Below, in pieces: positions 1 through 33,223 of a stretch of DNA of 64,000 nt. This DNA is from Centroberyx gerrardi (taxonomy: Eukaryota > Chordata > Actinopteri > Beryciformes > Berycidae): contig NC_135997.1 of NCBI RefSeq assembly GCF_048128805.1, positions 24,966,315 through 25,030,314 on the forward strand, in the 5' to 3' direction. The notes under the pieces were generated by a model. It saw nothing but the letters and a program-made list of their open reading frames with translations. It had not been told where the DNA came from and ran no database searches. A program made the translations under genes and the position numbers. Position 1 is the first letter of the stretch, and every line of letters begins with the position of its first letter.

Positions 1-222
1 CCACTGGACCAGGCCCTCTTCTGGATAGAGTTTGTCATGAGACACAAAGGTGCTGCTCACCTGCGTACAGAGTCCTACAGAATGCCTTGGTATTCCTACC
101 ACTCTGTAGATGTTACGCTCTTCTTAGTAGGAGTTGTGTTGCTTATTCTGGGGACTTTTGCTGCCTTAATTAAGTGTCTATGCTCTAAGCTGTGTTTGAG
201 AACAAAAAGTAAACATGATTAA
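1..222 (+). CDS. UDP-glucuronosyltransferase, last exon (partial, C-terminal 73 aa)
   Basis: The frame is open from base 1 and ends at the TAA at 220-222. It starts with [18 protein letters not shown], the segment that precedes the membrane anchor in animal UGTs. About 20 residues later comes a hydrophobic helix ([20 protein letters not shown]), then a short Cys/Lys-rich cytosolic tail ([16 protein letters not shown]), the usual retention-type end of these ER enzymes. UGTs transfer glucuronic acid from UDP-glucuronate to lipophilic substrates in the ER lumen. The catalytic and UDP-sugar-binding parts lie upstream of the window. Two AATAAA signals at 389-394 and 395-400 fit its polyadenylation. 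The subfamily (teleost UGT1, UGT2 or UGT5) cannot be settled from this exon. Confidence 0.9.
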   Translation, partial: PLDQALFWIEFVMRHKGAAHLRTESYRMPWYSYHSVDVTLFLVGVVLLILGTFAALIKCLCSKLCLRTKSKHD

Positions 223-388
223 CGGCAAAGTAGGACTTGTTTGCTGTCTGATTTTAATAATGACAACTGCAAACAAATTGTAATCTAAACTGCAATGTAA
301 TCTAAACTGTCCATGTCTTTTCATAGACAGAGAAGGTATCTGAATGAAATTTATGGCTTAATTACTTGTCCTGTGGTTTGATTGGGAT

Positions 389-400
389 AATAAAAATAAA
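389..400 (+). promoter_or_regulatory. Tandem AATAAA polyadenylation signals of the UGT gene
   Basis: Two back-to-back AATAAA hexamers lie about 170 nt after the UGT stop codon. A GT-rich stretch (CTTGTCTGGTTCT) follows within 25 nt, as expected for a cleavage site near 415. Confidence 0.55.
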
Positions 401-852
401 TGCAAAGGACCTTGTCTGGTTCTACAACAAAGCACATATAAGTGACTGTTGACAACTTTGACTGGGACATGTTCTCTTAAAGTGATACATGCACAATCTG
501 TTTCACAAAAAACACAATCAATTAATGCTTTATTTGTGCATGGAAGAATGGAAGATCAGGGTATGTGTAAAGCTGGTTATATTTGACTTACTCTATTATT
601 GCATTATTGATCTTTACCAAACCAACCATTTTCAAATTCAAAGTAAGTGTTTTGAATAAACAAACGGTCATAACTCTGGCATGCTATTCTTTTTCTTTGC
701 AGGTTGGCAGGTACATCATTTTTTTTTATATTCTTTTCAGGGTTTAGACAAAAGTGGGGGACATACAAGGTTAATAGCAAATAGAATAGATGGAGCTTTT
801 CATCCTGTGCCTCAAGGGAGGAAACACTAAGCGTGAGCATAGTGGATGTAGA

Positions 853-1029
853 CTAAAGTATGCCAATGCAGCTTGAATCAAATGCACTTTTGCGCTTTAG
901 AGGCCTAAAATACTCACCCAAATCATAACACCCAAGATAAAACAGAAAATAAAAAAAGAGATTTGTCATCACCACAAGGATCTGCATCCATGAATAGTCA
1001 GCCTCAAGGCTAACTTCATAGTAATCCAT
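853..1029 (-). CDS. Candidate 58-aa single-pass membrane micropeptide
   Basis: An ATG at 1029-1027 opens a 58-codon frame that ends with TAG at 855-853. An in-frame TGA lies just upstream (TGAGACAAAATGG). The order of parts is an acidic N-terminus (MDYYEVSLEADY), one hydrophobic stretch of about 20 residues (WMQILVVMTNLFFYFLFYLG) and a basic juxtamembrane patch (RPLKRK). That is the layout of small membrane regulators of the phospholamban or SMIM type, but I recognise no family. A good splice donor (GTGAGTA) sits at 917-911, so this could instead be a first coding exon. A T7 run in the helix makes the frame sensitive to one base. It may be chance. Confidence 0.22.
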   Translation of the reverse strand: MDYYEVSLEADYSWMQILVVMTNLFFYFLFYLGCYDLGEYFRPLKRKSAFDSSCIGIL

Positions 1030-2816
1030 TTTGTCTCAAAGATGAATATGCTTCAGCCTAGTATGAAGGTCTTACATGACTGTATATCATTATAAAATAC
1101 AGTTGAAATGATGTTATGCTCATCAGTAATACAAAACATGAATAACCTTTTACTTGAAATCAGATTTTATTTGTGAGAATGTTGCAATAATTTTAAATAA
1201 GAACTGCTAAAATGATAAAATCTGGGGGCATGTTCATTTATTGCAGTGTGCCCACTTCTGTCCCAGGAATGTATACTGCTGGGTACTATGTTTTCATCTC
1301 ATCCAAAAAACATTGACAGTACACTGTGAATGTGTGACCCCATCATGATATCTGTAACATAGGAGGTTACAGTCCACACAGGTAGAACTTTGAACTTTCA
1401 GAGGAAAGATAAATAAACCAGATACACAGTAACATTACCACTTTAGGAGGAAGTAAGACACTTAAAAAAATGCATAGTGGAAGCTTGTCAGAAACCTTCG
1501 GTGTGATGTTTTAGGTGTGTTTGTTTTTTTTCTTTAATGATACTTTGTCAGTGGTAATTGTTAACTAAAAAAAGCTAAGAAAACTTAGCCCCGCTGATTT
1601 CTAGGGCTGCATTCGGATCCACATTACTGTTGTCTTCCCTTGAGTGAGCCCTCTAGTGATGAAATGTCTGAATTACAACAAGTAAACCTTTCTGGTTCTC
1701 AGCAAGGGAAGAAAGGTGAGGGGTCGACACAAGTCAAAACTGAATAGCCCTTGCAACTTTATAAAAGAAGCAAGTCCTATATATTTACTCTCAGAAAGGC
1801 TTTTCCAGTGAGAAGTTTTACTCTCATGTTTGAAACCAAATAAAAGGGCAGCTAAAATGGTTTAGTCTATATAAATCAAATAAAGCCTTTTTGAGGATAT
1901 TGGGTTATTGAAATACTTGCTGCATCTTTTGACAGTCTGCCCACTTTTGAATGGTGTAGCATTATGAAACATTTAAATGCAGAAACTGTATATCAAAACT
2001 GGAAGTTGCCAAATCAGCTTACATTTATTGGATATGCACAATTTCTATCAGCCATCGTTCTGTTACATTCAGCACGGATTCAGCGACCGGAGCAGAGCGG
2101 TGGATTGTGGGATACACTTTATGTTGGAAGCTTGCATTTTTTACCCTTTGTAGAAAGGAGGAAAAACAAGGGAATGAGAGAAAATAAATGCTCCTTTGTT
2201 TAACAGAAGTTGGAACCAAATTGGGCATTTTGGGGATTCCCCCCTTGATTCAAGGGAAGAGAACATCCAGAAGAAAGTATTTTACGTGGAACCAAATGCA
2301 GCTCAGGGATTTCCCAATAGGCTCTGATAGCACCACAGAACAGATATTACATTTCTAAACTATTCAATTACTTCCTGAATAACATACAATATTAAGGATT
2401 CATATTCTTATCTTGACATGGCCAGGTTTAGGTTAGTATGCATGTAACATGTACAAATTTACAGACAATGATTAGAGCTGCACCAGGACTAAATTAGGGC
2501 CTAAATTAAATCCTTAGAGAAGGATATTTAACTAAATATGGGCTGTATGAGTCCAAGACGAAGTCTGATCATCTTCGTAAAAGTACACCAAATTTAAACC
2601 ATGTGCATGAAAGCCACATCAATATTCTAATGCACTAAATATAACAAAAAGGGTTAACTCCTGGATTAATCTAAATCATGTCAAGAGATGTTGAATGATG
2701 AACTTCAAGGAATGATTTTACCCATATGGATATATGGCTTTTTGGAATAAAGATCTTGAAATGACTTTAAATACTATACCTTTAACCAATACTGTATCTC
2801 TCTTTGCCTCTATGGC

Positions 2817-3702
2817 ATGCAAGTTAGGAAAAAAGCTTGTCTCCTTGTGACATTTTTCATGACTCTCTGGCCAGCCTGTCTTGGAGAGAAGGTTCTGGTT
2901 GTTCCTTTAGAAGGAAGCCACTGGGTGAACATGGACATCTTCAGCAAAGTTCTCCACTCTCAGTGACACTCTGTTACAGTGATATGGACAACCAAAAGCT
3001 GGTACATCAAAGAAGGCTCTCCGTATTACTATACAATCATCATTTCTGTCACTGAAGGCTTTGATCCTGACTTTGTTAACCCAATCCTGAAGAAAATATT
3101 TGATATAGAAAGGTGAGAGAGCTCAGTGATAAAGTCAAGATGTTTACTGCAACGCAACGTTTAACATTCATAGAATGGTGTGCAAAATAGTTACGAACAA
3201 TGTTTAGAGACAACTAATGAATAGTCTAAAGGAGAGTGAGTATAACCTGGTCCTTACTGCCCCAGCATGGGGTGCAGGTATTATGTTGGCTTATTATCTG
3301 AAGTTAACTGTAATCTATAATGTCCGGTGGGTAACAAGTGGGGAAGGACATTCAGCCATTGCGGCCTTCCCTTTATCTTACATTACATGTTATGAGACAC
3401 AAAGGTGCTGCTCACCTGCGTACAGAGTCCTACAGAATGCCTTGGTATTCCTACTACCCTGTAGATATGTGTTCGTAGTGGGGGTTGCAGTGCTTATTCT
3501 GCCTATTTTTGCTGCCTTAGTCAAGTGCCTGTGTTTCAGATTGTGTTTTAAAAGAAAAGCGAATTTGACTATCAGCGAAGGCTTCTTTAGCTATTTAATT
3601 TCTGGTTTGATTTTATCATCAATCAAGAACATAATAAAGAAGGAAACTATGGTTTTGTTTCTATTTTTGGCTATGTTATTGGATGTATGGCATTTAAAAT
3701 AA
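2817..3702 (+). pseudogene. UDP-glucuronosyltransferase pseudogene with internal deletion
   Basis: It starts as a normal UGT first exon: ATG at 2817, a signal peptide (ACLLVTFFMTLWPACLG), then EKVLVVPLEGSHWVNMDIF. The frame is broken by TGA at 2964-2966 and 3114-3116, both where family members have Gly (GGA) in RGH-like and RGE-like contexts. Degraded sequence with shifted frames runs to 3216. From 3217 a clean UGT segment returns (EYNLVLTAPAWGAGIMLAYY, YNVRWVTSGEGH, PLSYI). At about 3387 this fuses directly to a copy of the last exon, 37 nt into that of the intact neighbour, so the rest of exon 1, the UDP-binding exons and the introns are gone. The last exon enters out of frame, and a later indel restores the frame of the membrane anchor (VFVVGVAVLILPIFAALVKC). 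No working enzyme can come from it. Confidence 0.88.
3217..3702 (+). other. 161-codon residual ORF inside the UGT pseudogene
   Basis: This is the only long open frame left in the decayed copy. It covers the mid-N-terminal UGT segment, an out-of-frame stretch across the deletion joint ([17 protein letters not shown]), and the membrane helix back in its native frame. It extends past the usual stop position into EGFFSYLISGLILSS. The ATG at 3217 corresponds to an internal methionine of the parent protein, so no signal peptide is present. I read it as a remnant. Confidence 0.6.
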
Positions 3703-4353
3703 GCTCTAATAACCATTAAAAAGTGGAATGGATATTCCCAATGATTACCATACAATTACTATCAATGTATTTTGAAATAGCAGTATTATTTAAATGTGAC
3801 TGAATTTGTTATTTTTTTGTCCAATAGCGTATTGGGATTCGTAAAATTTACTTGCCAGACAGATGTTGTATCAAAAAGTCTCTGGAGTTGATCGCACTGT
3901 AAGACAAACTCAAACTCATGAGACTCATCTAGCTTGCTAGGCTGTCAAAAAAAAGCAAATCTACCTCTATGCATAATGGATTGTGGAGTCCATCATCCTA
4001 TTTTGACATGACTGTATAAAATCCCTGAGTTTTTAACTTAAATAAATAATTTTGTTTATTACAAAAACAATAAAAACAGACCGTAAATACTGCCATTGAA
4101 TTTGTGTTAAAATCCTATTTTTGGATGCTTACAGCCATGATACAAATGAAATAAAAACATCATGCTAATAGTTTCATAGGTCTAGTTGTCATACTAGTAA
4201 TGCATTAGGAATATCAGTTCAATTTGAATCATCATTGGTAAGTAGGCTTAGACTTGATAGGGGTCTGAAACTTCCAGGATGGGTATATCAACTGGATGAA
4301 TCAGTCAGGAGACATTTGCTACCCAGCAGGCAAAAAAAGCAGCCCTGAATTAT

Positions 4354-4762
4354 TTAAAGTGATATTTCAATTTGATACAACATTTTCACTAATCAGCACA
4401 CAAACCTCCAAAGATCTTCAGTAGCAATCAACCTCCAACATTAGCTGCTTGGTGGATCCCCTGTCACCAGTGGCATTCAGGAGTTTCCCTTATTCTCAAT
4501 ATAGATAAATATAACAGGCAAGGTAACCTCTTGGAAAGGTAAGCCCAGGCCACAGAATGAAATAGTATTACCTGGGTATAATTTTCCTTACTTGTAAATA
4601 TGTTGTGTGATTTTGAGGTTTTAATACAGGTTTTAATAAAGGAAGTGGTACTGACTCTGAGTCCTCAGAGCAACCAATTTAGGTGGTTGACAATTCATGA
4701 ACTCTTACAAAGGTATGTGCACTAAAATACAATAAATGCAACAAAGAGAAATATCACTTTAA
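4354..4762. mobile_element. MITE, copy 1 of a TTAAAGTGATATTTC family
   Basis: The left end TTAAAGTGATATTTC and the right end GAAATATCACTTTAA are perfect inverted repeats over 15 nt, with weaker pairing further in. The element is about 410 bp and has no coding capacity. A second element with the same ends lies at 14460-14902. It sits between the UGT pseudogene and the CALHM gene. Confidence 0.7.
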
Positions 4763-5002
4763 AGAGAGATAGGCAGAAACCTAATAAGTTGTTGCCCTGG
4801 AGTGTCAGACGAAAACAAGCACAATACTGTATATAAATCCACTGATAATATGGAAAATTATACTAGCATTGTTTTCAATATTTTTTTCCCGCATACGACA
4901 GCATCAAATTTTATGGGGAAAAATGTTTTCACTTATTTACAAACGTTATGTTACTTAAGTTATTTACAAAGTGTCCATGGCAGCAGGGCAGGTGTGGTCG
5001 TC

Positions 5003-5155
5003 TCACGATGTCCTGGTCCTTAGAGAGCTCATCCTGAGCACAGTAAGCTCTGCTACATCTGCATCCTGCATCTCCACCTCTTGTTGGCAGCTTTCTCTGA
5101 TTACATACACTATGAGTCCCACACAGATGAAAATGAGGAGGGCTATACCTATAAC
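5003..5155 (-). CDS. CALHM-like exon 2 (TM4 and short tail)
   Basis: The 50 codons plus TGA start VIGIALLIFICVGLIVYVIR, a TM4 helix, and end in a polar tail (MSSLRTRTS). The frame follows on from exon 1 in phase 0. Confidence 0.8.
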   Translation of the reverse strand, partial: VIGIALLIFICVGLIVYVIRESCQQEVEMQDADVAELTVLRMSSLRTRTS

Positions 5156-5857
5156 CTGGGACACAAAAGAGTAAAGCCACGGTGTGTTTTGGTAAATATC
5201 AACAGAAAAGGTGTTATATAGGAATAATATTTTTGATTAACAAAATCCATTAACACAATTATAGTAATGATTTCCAAAGGACAATGGCATTACATTATGG
5301 AAGGTTTTGTACCGTGCATAGTCTAAGGGGGAGGTGTCCTCACTCTCCTCATCCTACATAATCTTCAGTAAATTAGGAATTACTCAACTCACCTGAGAAA
5401 AAACAAATAACTGCTGTGAGCGGAGCATTAGTTCTTGTGGAGTGACATCTCCCTCACTAGTTGGCTCACACCATTTCTGCGGAGCTGCCTTGTCAACTAG
5501 TACAAATCTACCCTTCCAGTCTGTCATAGCACAAGCAAAGTATTGGCCATCGAGGAACAACAAAATCAGCCACACGATAGCAGGAACAAAACTGGAGAGG
5601 GAAACAGTTTTCCTGCACCACGTATCACATCTGCATCCTTGAATGATGAGCATCAAGGTGAAGGCCATGACAGCAGGAATGATGAAGAAAGCTGATGAAA
5701 ATACTCCGTTCCATGTAGGATTGCAAGGACACTCAAACTCCAGCTCCACCAGTTTCTCTAGTCCCATGAGGATAAAGCCAAAAGCCACATTTGACACCAG
5801 AGGACTGTTGCTAAGTTCATTTTTCAGCCTGGTAAGCCATTGTTGTCTACTTTCCAT
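5003..5857 (-). CDS. CALHM/FAM26-family large-pore channel, short form (205 aa)
   Basis: The two coding exons are 5857-5393 and 5155-5003, joined in phase 0 (CAG|GTGAGT donor, CCCAG acceptor). The family is shown by four hydrophobic segments (about residues 20-38, 52-72, 88-107, 156-175), the CPC pair at residues 43 and 45 and its likely disulphide partners C109 and C130, and the LLFLDG segment after TM3. CALHM proteins form large-pore ion or ATP channels in the plasma membrane. The ATG at 5857 is chosen because it has a strong context (A at -3, G at +4) and puts the CPC motif where CALHM1 has it; the frame further upstream has only a TTG. The cytosolic tail after TM4 is about 30 residues, where most family members have 100 or more. 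It looks closest to the CALHM5/6 group, but the paralogue is not resolved. Confidence 0.85.
5393..5857 (-). CDS. CALHM-like exon 1 (residues 1-155)
   Basis: It encodes the N-terminal helix, TM1-TM3 and the extracellular loop with all four conserved cysteines, ending RSQQLFVFSQ at the donor. Reading on gives an immediate stop after VS, which supports splicing here. Confidence 0.85.
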
Positions 5858-5989
5858 ACTAGATTGACCAAAAAATGAAGATAGTAGTTGTAAAAAGCCC
5901 AAAAGATTGTCCACCGTTGTGAACACATTGGCAACAGTTAAGTGATGCGTAATTAACGCATCCAGGGGTAAGTTTTTCCCCTCGGGCAA

Positions 5990-6090
5990 AATGCCACACT
6001 TCCACTCTCATTGGTTTTGAACAAAGGAGGGTGTGCCGTCCGCTCTGACATCTCTCTAGCTGATTGGTCTGCGAGGGATTTCAGGTGGGG
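5990..6090 (-). promoter_or_regulatory. Possible CALHM promoter with two inverted CCAAT boxes
   Basis: ATTGG occurs at about 6010 and again in TGATTGG near 6061. On the minus strand these are CCAAT boxes 150-210 nt upstream of the coding start. No TATA box is visible at a normal spacing. The start site is inferred. Confidence 0.25.
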
Positions 6091-6099
6091 TTACATTTT

Positions 6100-7421
6100 A
6101 AATGTGGTCTCTCATGGACAAACTGGAGGGAGGGGAGTGAAGTGGAGGGAAGTTTGTTCTGCAGTTGAGCAGAGACCAGCCCTTTGCATTTGTCCTCCGA
6201 CATAAAAACATGCATGGTGTGGTTGGTATATACCAGTGGACATGCAATATCAAGTGTTATTACATTTTGGAATCAAGTTACAGAACCGAATTTCCTCTAA
6301 AATTAGGGGATAAGAGGGAACGATTATAATTAACAACATTTTATTTATTAACTGAAGAAAGATCATTTAGAATATTTAAGTTTACAAAATAAGATTAAAT
6401 ATAAATGTATCAAATGCTCAGGTCTTTTTTAATGCATTTGTCTCTAACTCAAAAAATGAGGTGTATACTGAATCTTCCCAGTTTGCCTTAACTGACCACA
6501 TGAGGTCGCCCACGTAGCAGCACAGATCAAGAATACATGGGATTACAGGAGGCCATGTTAGGGTTTCCAAGTGGATGTGCTACATGCAGCTTGAGAAAAC
6601 TCATGCCACTGATGTGACAACATAATTTATAAAATGACCTCAGCTCAGGAGCAGCACCACAATCTCCTCCCATTCAAACCTGACGAGTGGAGAGAAACAA
6701 GTATTTAGCTACTATGGAATAGGCTTGGGGAGATGTAATTGGTGAAAGCATCAATGACACAGAATTGGAATGGTTTCATTTCACTTGCATAACACTTGGA
6801 TACCCTCAAGGGACATTGGCAAACAATAAACTACTCATCTGTTGTTGTTTTTTTTCTCTTATGTTTACAGTATAAGTATTTTCTCCTTTGCTCTCTGTAG
6901 TTTGTGAGAAACCAATTTGTTAGAAGTGCCTCATAAATAAATCTGACTTGACAACTGGTGATAACCCAGTCGATAGTTAGTTGTTCCATTAATATTGCAA
7001 TAGCCATAAATGGGAGAACCACTCAATTTAAGAACTCATATATTTCTATGGTTCAATAAATATGTATGAGCATGGACAATGTACTCCAAAAGCCAGAAAA
7101 CAGACGATGAAGACTTGCACCTGCCACGTCAGCAAGATATAAAATTTGAAGCTGGTCCACAGACCAGTTCCCAACTGGAAAATGCACCCTTATCCCCAGA
7201 AAATGTGTCTTGGGTGCTGGGAGACAGGTAGTGCAACCGCACCTCGGCCCAGGAGGGGGCCCCTCCACAAAGCAATTTTTACAGTTACAGTGGCCCCCAC
7301 ATGAATAAATCCCAAGCTCTTGGCACTCAGTCTAAATAGTACAGGAAATTGTTACATCAGATGCAGTGTATTGGTAAATGTCTGTGAATGAACATTATCA
7401 ACACAAAGTTATATGGAAAGG

Positions 7422-7422
<1 letters not shown>
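6100..7422. other. Intergenic stretch, no gene seen
   Basis: AT-rich sequence between the CALHM gene and the neuroplastin promoter. Only short frames of 60-70 codons are present, without recognisable motifs or splice context. Confidence 0.6.

Positions 7423-7493
<71 letters not shown>
7423..7493. repeat. (GT)n microsatellite, about 71 bp
   Basis: An uninterrupted GT run about 590 bp upstream of the nptn start codon, just before the CpG-rich promoter region. Confidence 0.97.
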
Positions 7494-7494
<1 letters not shown>

Positions 7495-7547
7495 GAGCCA
7501 CGGTCATGAGCGCATGTGTGTGTGTCGAGCCACGGTCATGAGCGCAT
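7495..7547. repeat. Direct duplication of a 21-nt CpG-containing unit
   Basis: Positions 7495-7515 and 7527-7547 are identical, starting GAGCCACGGTCATGAGC, and are separated by a short GT-rich spacer. They mark the junction between the microsatellite and the CpG-rich DNA upstream of nptn. Confidence 0.9.
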
Positions 7548-8078
7548 AGGGCACGCGCAGCTTGTCATTGCTGCCATTGATATCCTAACAGCATCTGTTC
7601 TTCTATTTTGTATTAAAAATAGACCGGTGCTGACGATAGACTTATGTTTACATCATTTCCCATCCGGAATAATTTGTTCACTTTAATTTTAATCACTGAG
7701 CCACGACTGTTTGAGCGCGAATGCGCATCGCTCTGCGCATCTTTGAATCTTCAGAACGACACTGTGGACAATCTCCCTGACATCGAAAGACCTCTCCTCC
7801 GCAATCCGACGAAGGAGGCTTCTTCACCGCCTATGGCCGCACATCGGCATCCCTGAGCCGCTGGCCTTGTCCCGGACCATTCGTTCACCGCTGTCTGCCA
7901 ATGGTCTTTCAATCTGGGAGACATTTCTACATCCATTTTTTTTTATCATCATCGGCTGACTATTTTAAAGAACTCAGTGCTATGCTCGGCCCATCTCTCC
8001 ATATCCTGTGATCAATAGACAATCTCTCCTCCCACATTCGTCCGACCAAGACCCCGGTACTCTCGTCGAGCCCCGACA
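7548..8078 (+). promoter_or_regulatory. Neuroplastin promoter and 5' UTR region
   Basis: CpG dinucleotides are markedly denser here than in the flanking DNA (for example GAGCGCGAATGCGCATCG near 7713). There is no obvious TATA box, which fits a dispersed CpG-type promoter of a broadly expressed gene. The transcription start cannot be placed exactly. Confidence 0.5.
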
Positions 8079-31631
<23,553 letters not shown>

Positions 31632-31648
31632 GCTATTTACTCATTGAA

Positions 31649-31739
31649 GTAAGTGTTGTGGGGGAGGGGGTCTAAATATAGAACTCACTGGGAGGATAAT
31701 TATCCATAGTAACACCTTCCCTTGATTTTCTTTTCACAG
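31649..31739 (+). other. Intron in the nptn 3' UTR (91 nt)
   Basis: TTGAA|GTAAGT donor and TTTTCACAG|A acceptor after a pyrimidine tract. The stop codon is 17 nt before the junction, too close to trigger decay under the usual 50-nt rule. Confidence 0.65.
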
Positions 31740-32835
31740 ATGAGATGGCTAAACTGCATATTTTGACCACATGAAGGTATCGTACATGAAGGTGGAGAGA
31801 GCTCCGGGCAGTTTTGAAAAAAGCATATCTTGTCTCATTTTATGAGAAACAATATCAGCATAACACTGGCAACAAAAAGAACATAATGGCTGTCTTAAGC
31901 ATGCCTTATTCAGTCTTACATGAAGATTTCAGGATGACGATAAAGACTAAAACCACCACAGAGGTGTACACATTTTTAATGTGCTGTTGATGTCTCCTTT
32001 ATTCATTTTATCATGTCCTCAGATGAGGTGATCCTTTTTGTATTACATATCATGTAAAATGCATGCAAGATAATTACGCAATAGGATACTCAGAATAGAC
32101 ATTTTCTGTTGTTATCCCTCATGTAAGTGTGGCTTTTTTTGCGTCCAAAATGACCTATGTTTTTTATGGAGTCATCCTAAATGAAAAATATCTTGTTTTA
32201 TTCTTGAAAATTTGTACAGCATATCATGGTCATTTAACTATGTTTGATTTTGTGACAAGAAGTCCACTTTTAACAGAACTTTTATTGTGAAGCAAGGGCT
32301 TCAATGACAGTATTTAACTGAGAGTGATTACAGAAAATGACTACTGTGTGTTAAACTAGCTAAATGAAAATGACAAATAAGTGTATTCTTTTTATTTTCT
32401 TTCCAGAGTAACTTAGGTGTCTTGTATATGTTGCGGTATGAGTGTTCAAATGATAGCAAATCTGTAAAAAAATATTATAATAATTTTTATATTTCCCAAT
32501 TTCATTGATTGATTTTTATTTTTTTCTCTCTTTAATTGTACAGCATGGCTATAATCCTATGCAATATGTATTCATAAATAGATATATGGAGGGCAGTTTG
32601 TTTTACTCAGTGAAGCTTTAATATTGTGGGATCACTTGGAAGCTGGCATAGCAAAATACACTGCTGTAGCTGCATGACTCCTCTATCAATACAGTGTATC
32701 CATGTGTGTTGCGGTGCAAAAGGACCTGCATTAGGGTGGGAACAGAGGGACCAGAGTATATAGCCACGATCAAACGTATGAGACCAATAATTTTTTCTGA
32801 ATAAAAACCTCAAAAATAAATCAAGTTTTTTTTTT
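31740..32835 (+). other. nptn 3' UTR with polyadenylation signals
   Basis: Non-coding AT-rich sequence after the last splice acceptor. The first AATAAA hexamers are at 32800-32805 and 32815-32820, followed by a T-run, giving a 3' UTR of about 1.1 kb. The rec114 3' end faces it from the other strand. Confidence 0.45.
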
Positions 32836-33058
32836 TTGTAAGTTCTTCCTCAAACCACCCAAATGAGTAAAATTCCAAACATCCTCTTCAGGCCATACAC
32901 ATGTATTGTAACAACTGATGTGTAACAACATTTCAAACATCAGCAGCACAGAGAAGAACACTCCACCACCACCAGGCACTGCCTACGCATTTAAAAAAAA
33001 AAAAAAAAGAAAACTGCACTGACTTGACCTTTCTTCCTCCAGCTGTTGTTGAGATTCC

Positions 33059-33223
33059 TCAGTCCTGAAGCAGTTTCTTCAGCTCCTCCTCCACCTCCTC
33101 CACAAAGGCAGGGAAGCTGGGATCCAGCAGGCAAACACGCAGGAACGGCTCCAGGTCGCCTTGTGGCAAAGAACAGTGCCGGTACACCAGAGGCAGAGAC
33201 ACACCACGCTCTCCCAAGAAGTG
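33059..33223 (-). CDS. rec114: rec114 exon 6
   Basis: 54 codons plus TGA after TCCACAG: HFLGERGVSLPLVYRHCSLP, then QGDLEPFLRVCLLDPSFPAF and an acidic amphipathic helix ending KKLLQD. This is the conserved C-terminal region implicated in MEI4 binding. Confidence 0.92.
   Translation of the reverse strand, partial: HFLGERGVSLPLVYRHCSLPQGDLEPFLRVCLLDPSFPAFVEEVEEELKKLLQD

Noticed and set aside
5858..5989. Extension of the CALHM frame by 44 residues upstream
   Set aside because: It begins at a TTG, not an ATG; the ATG at 5857 has a strong context and places the CPC motif as in other CALHM proteins.
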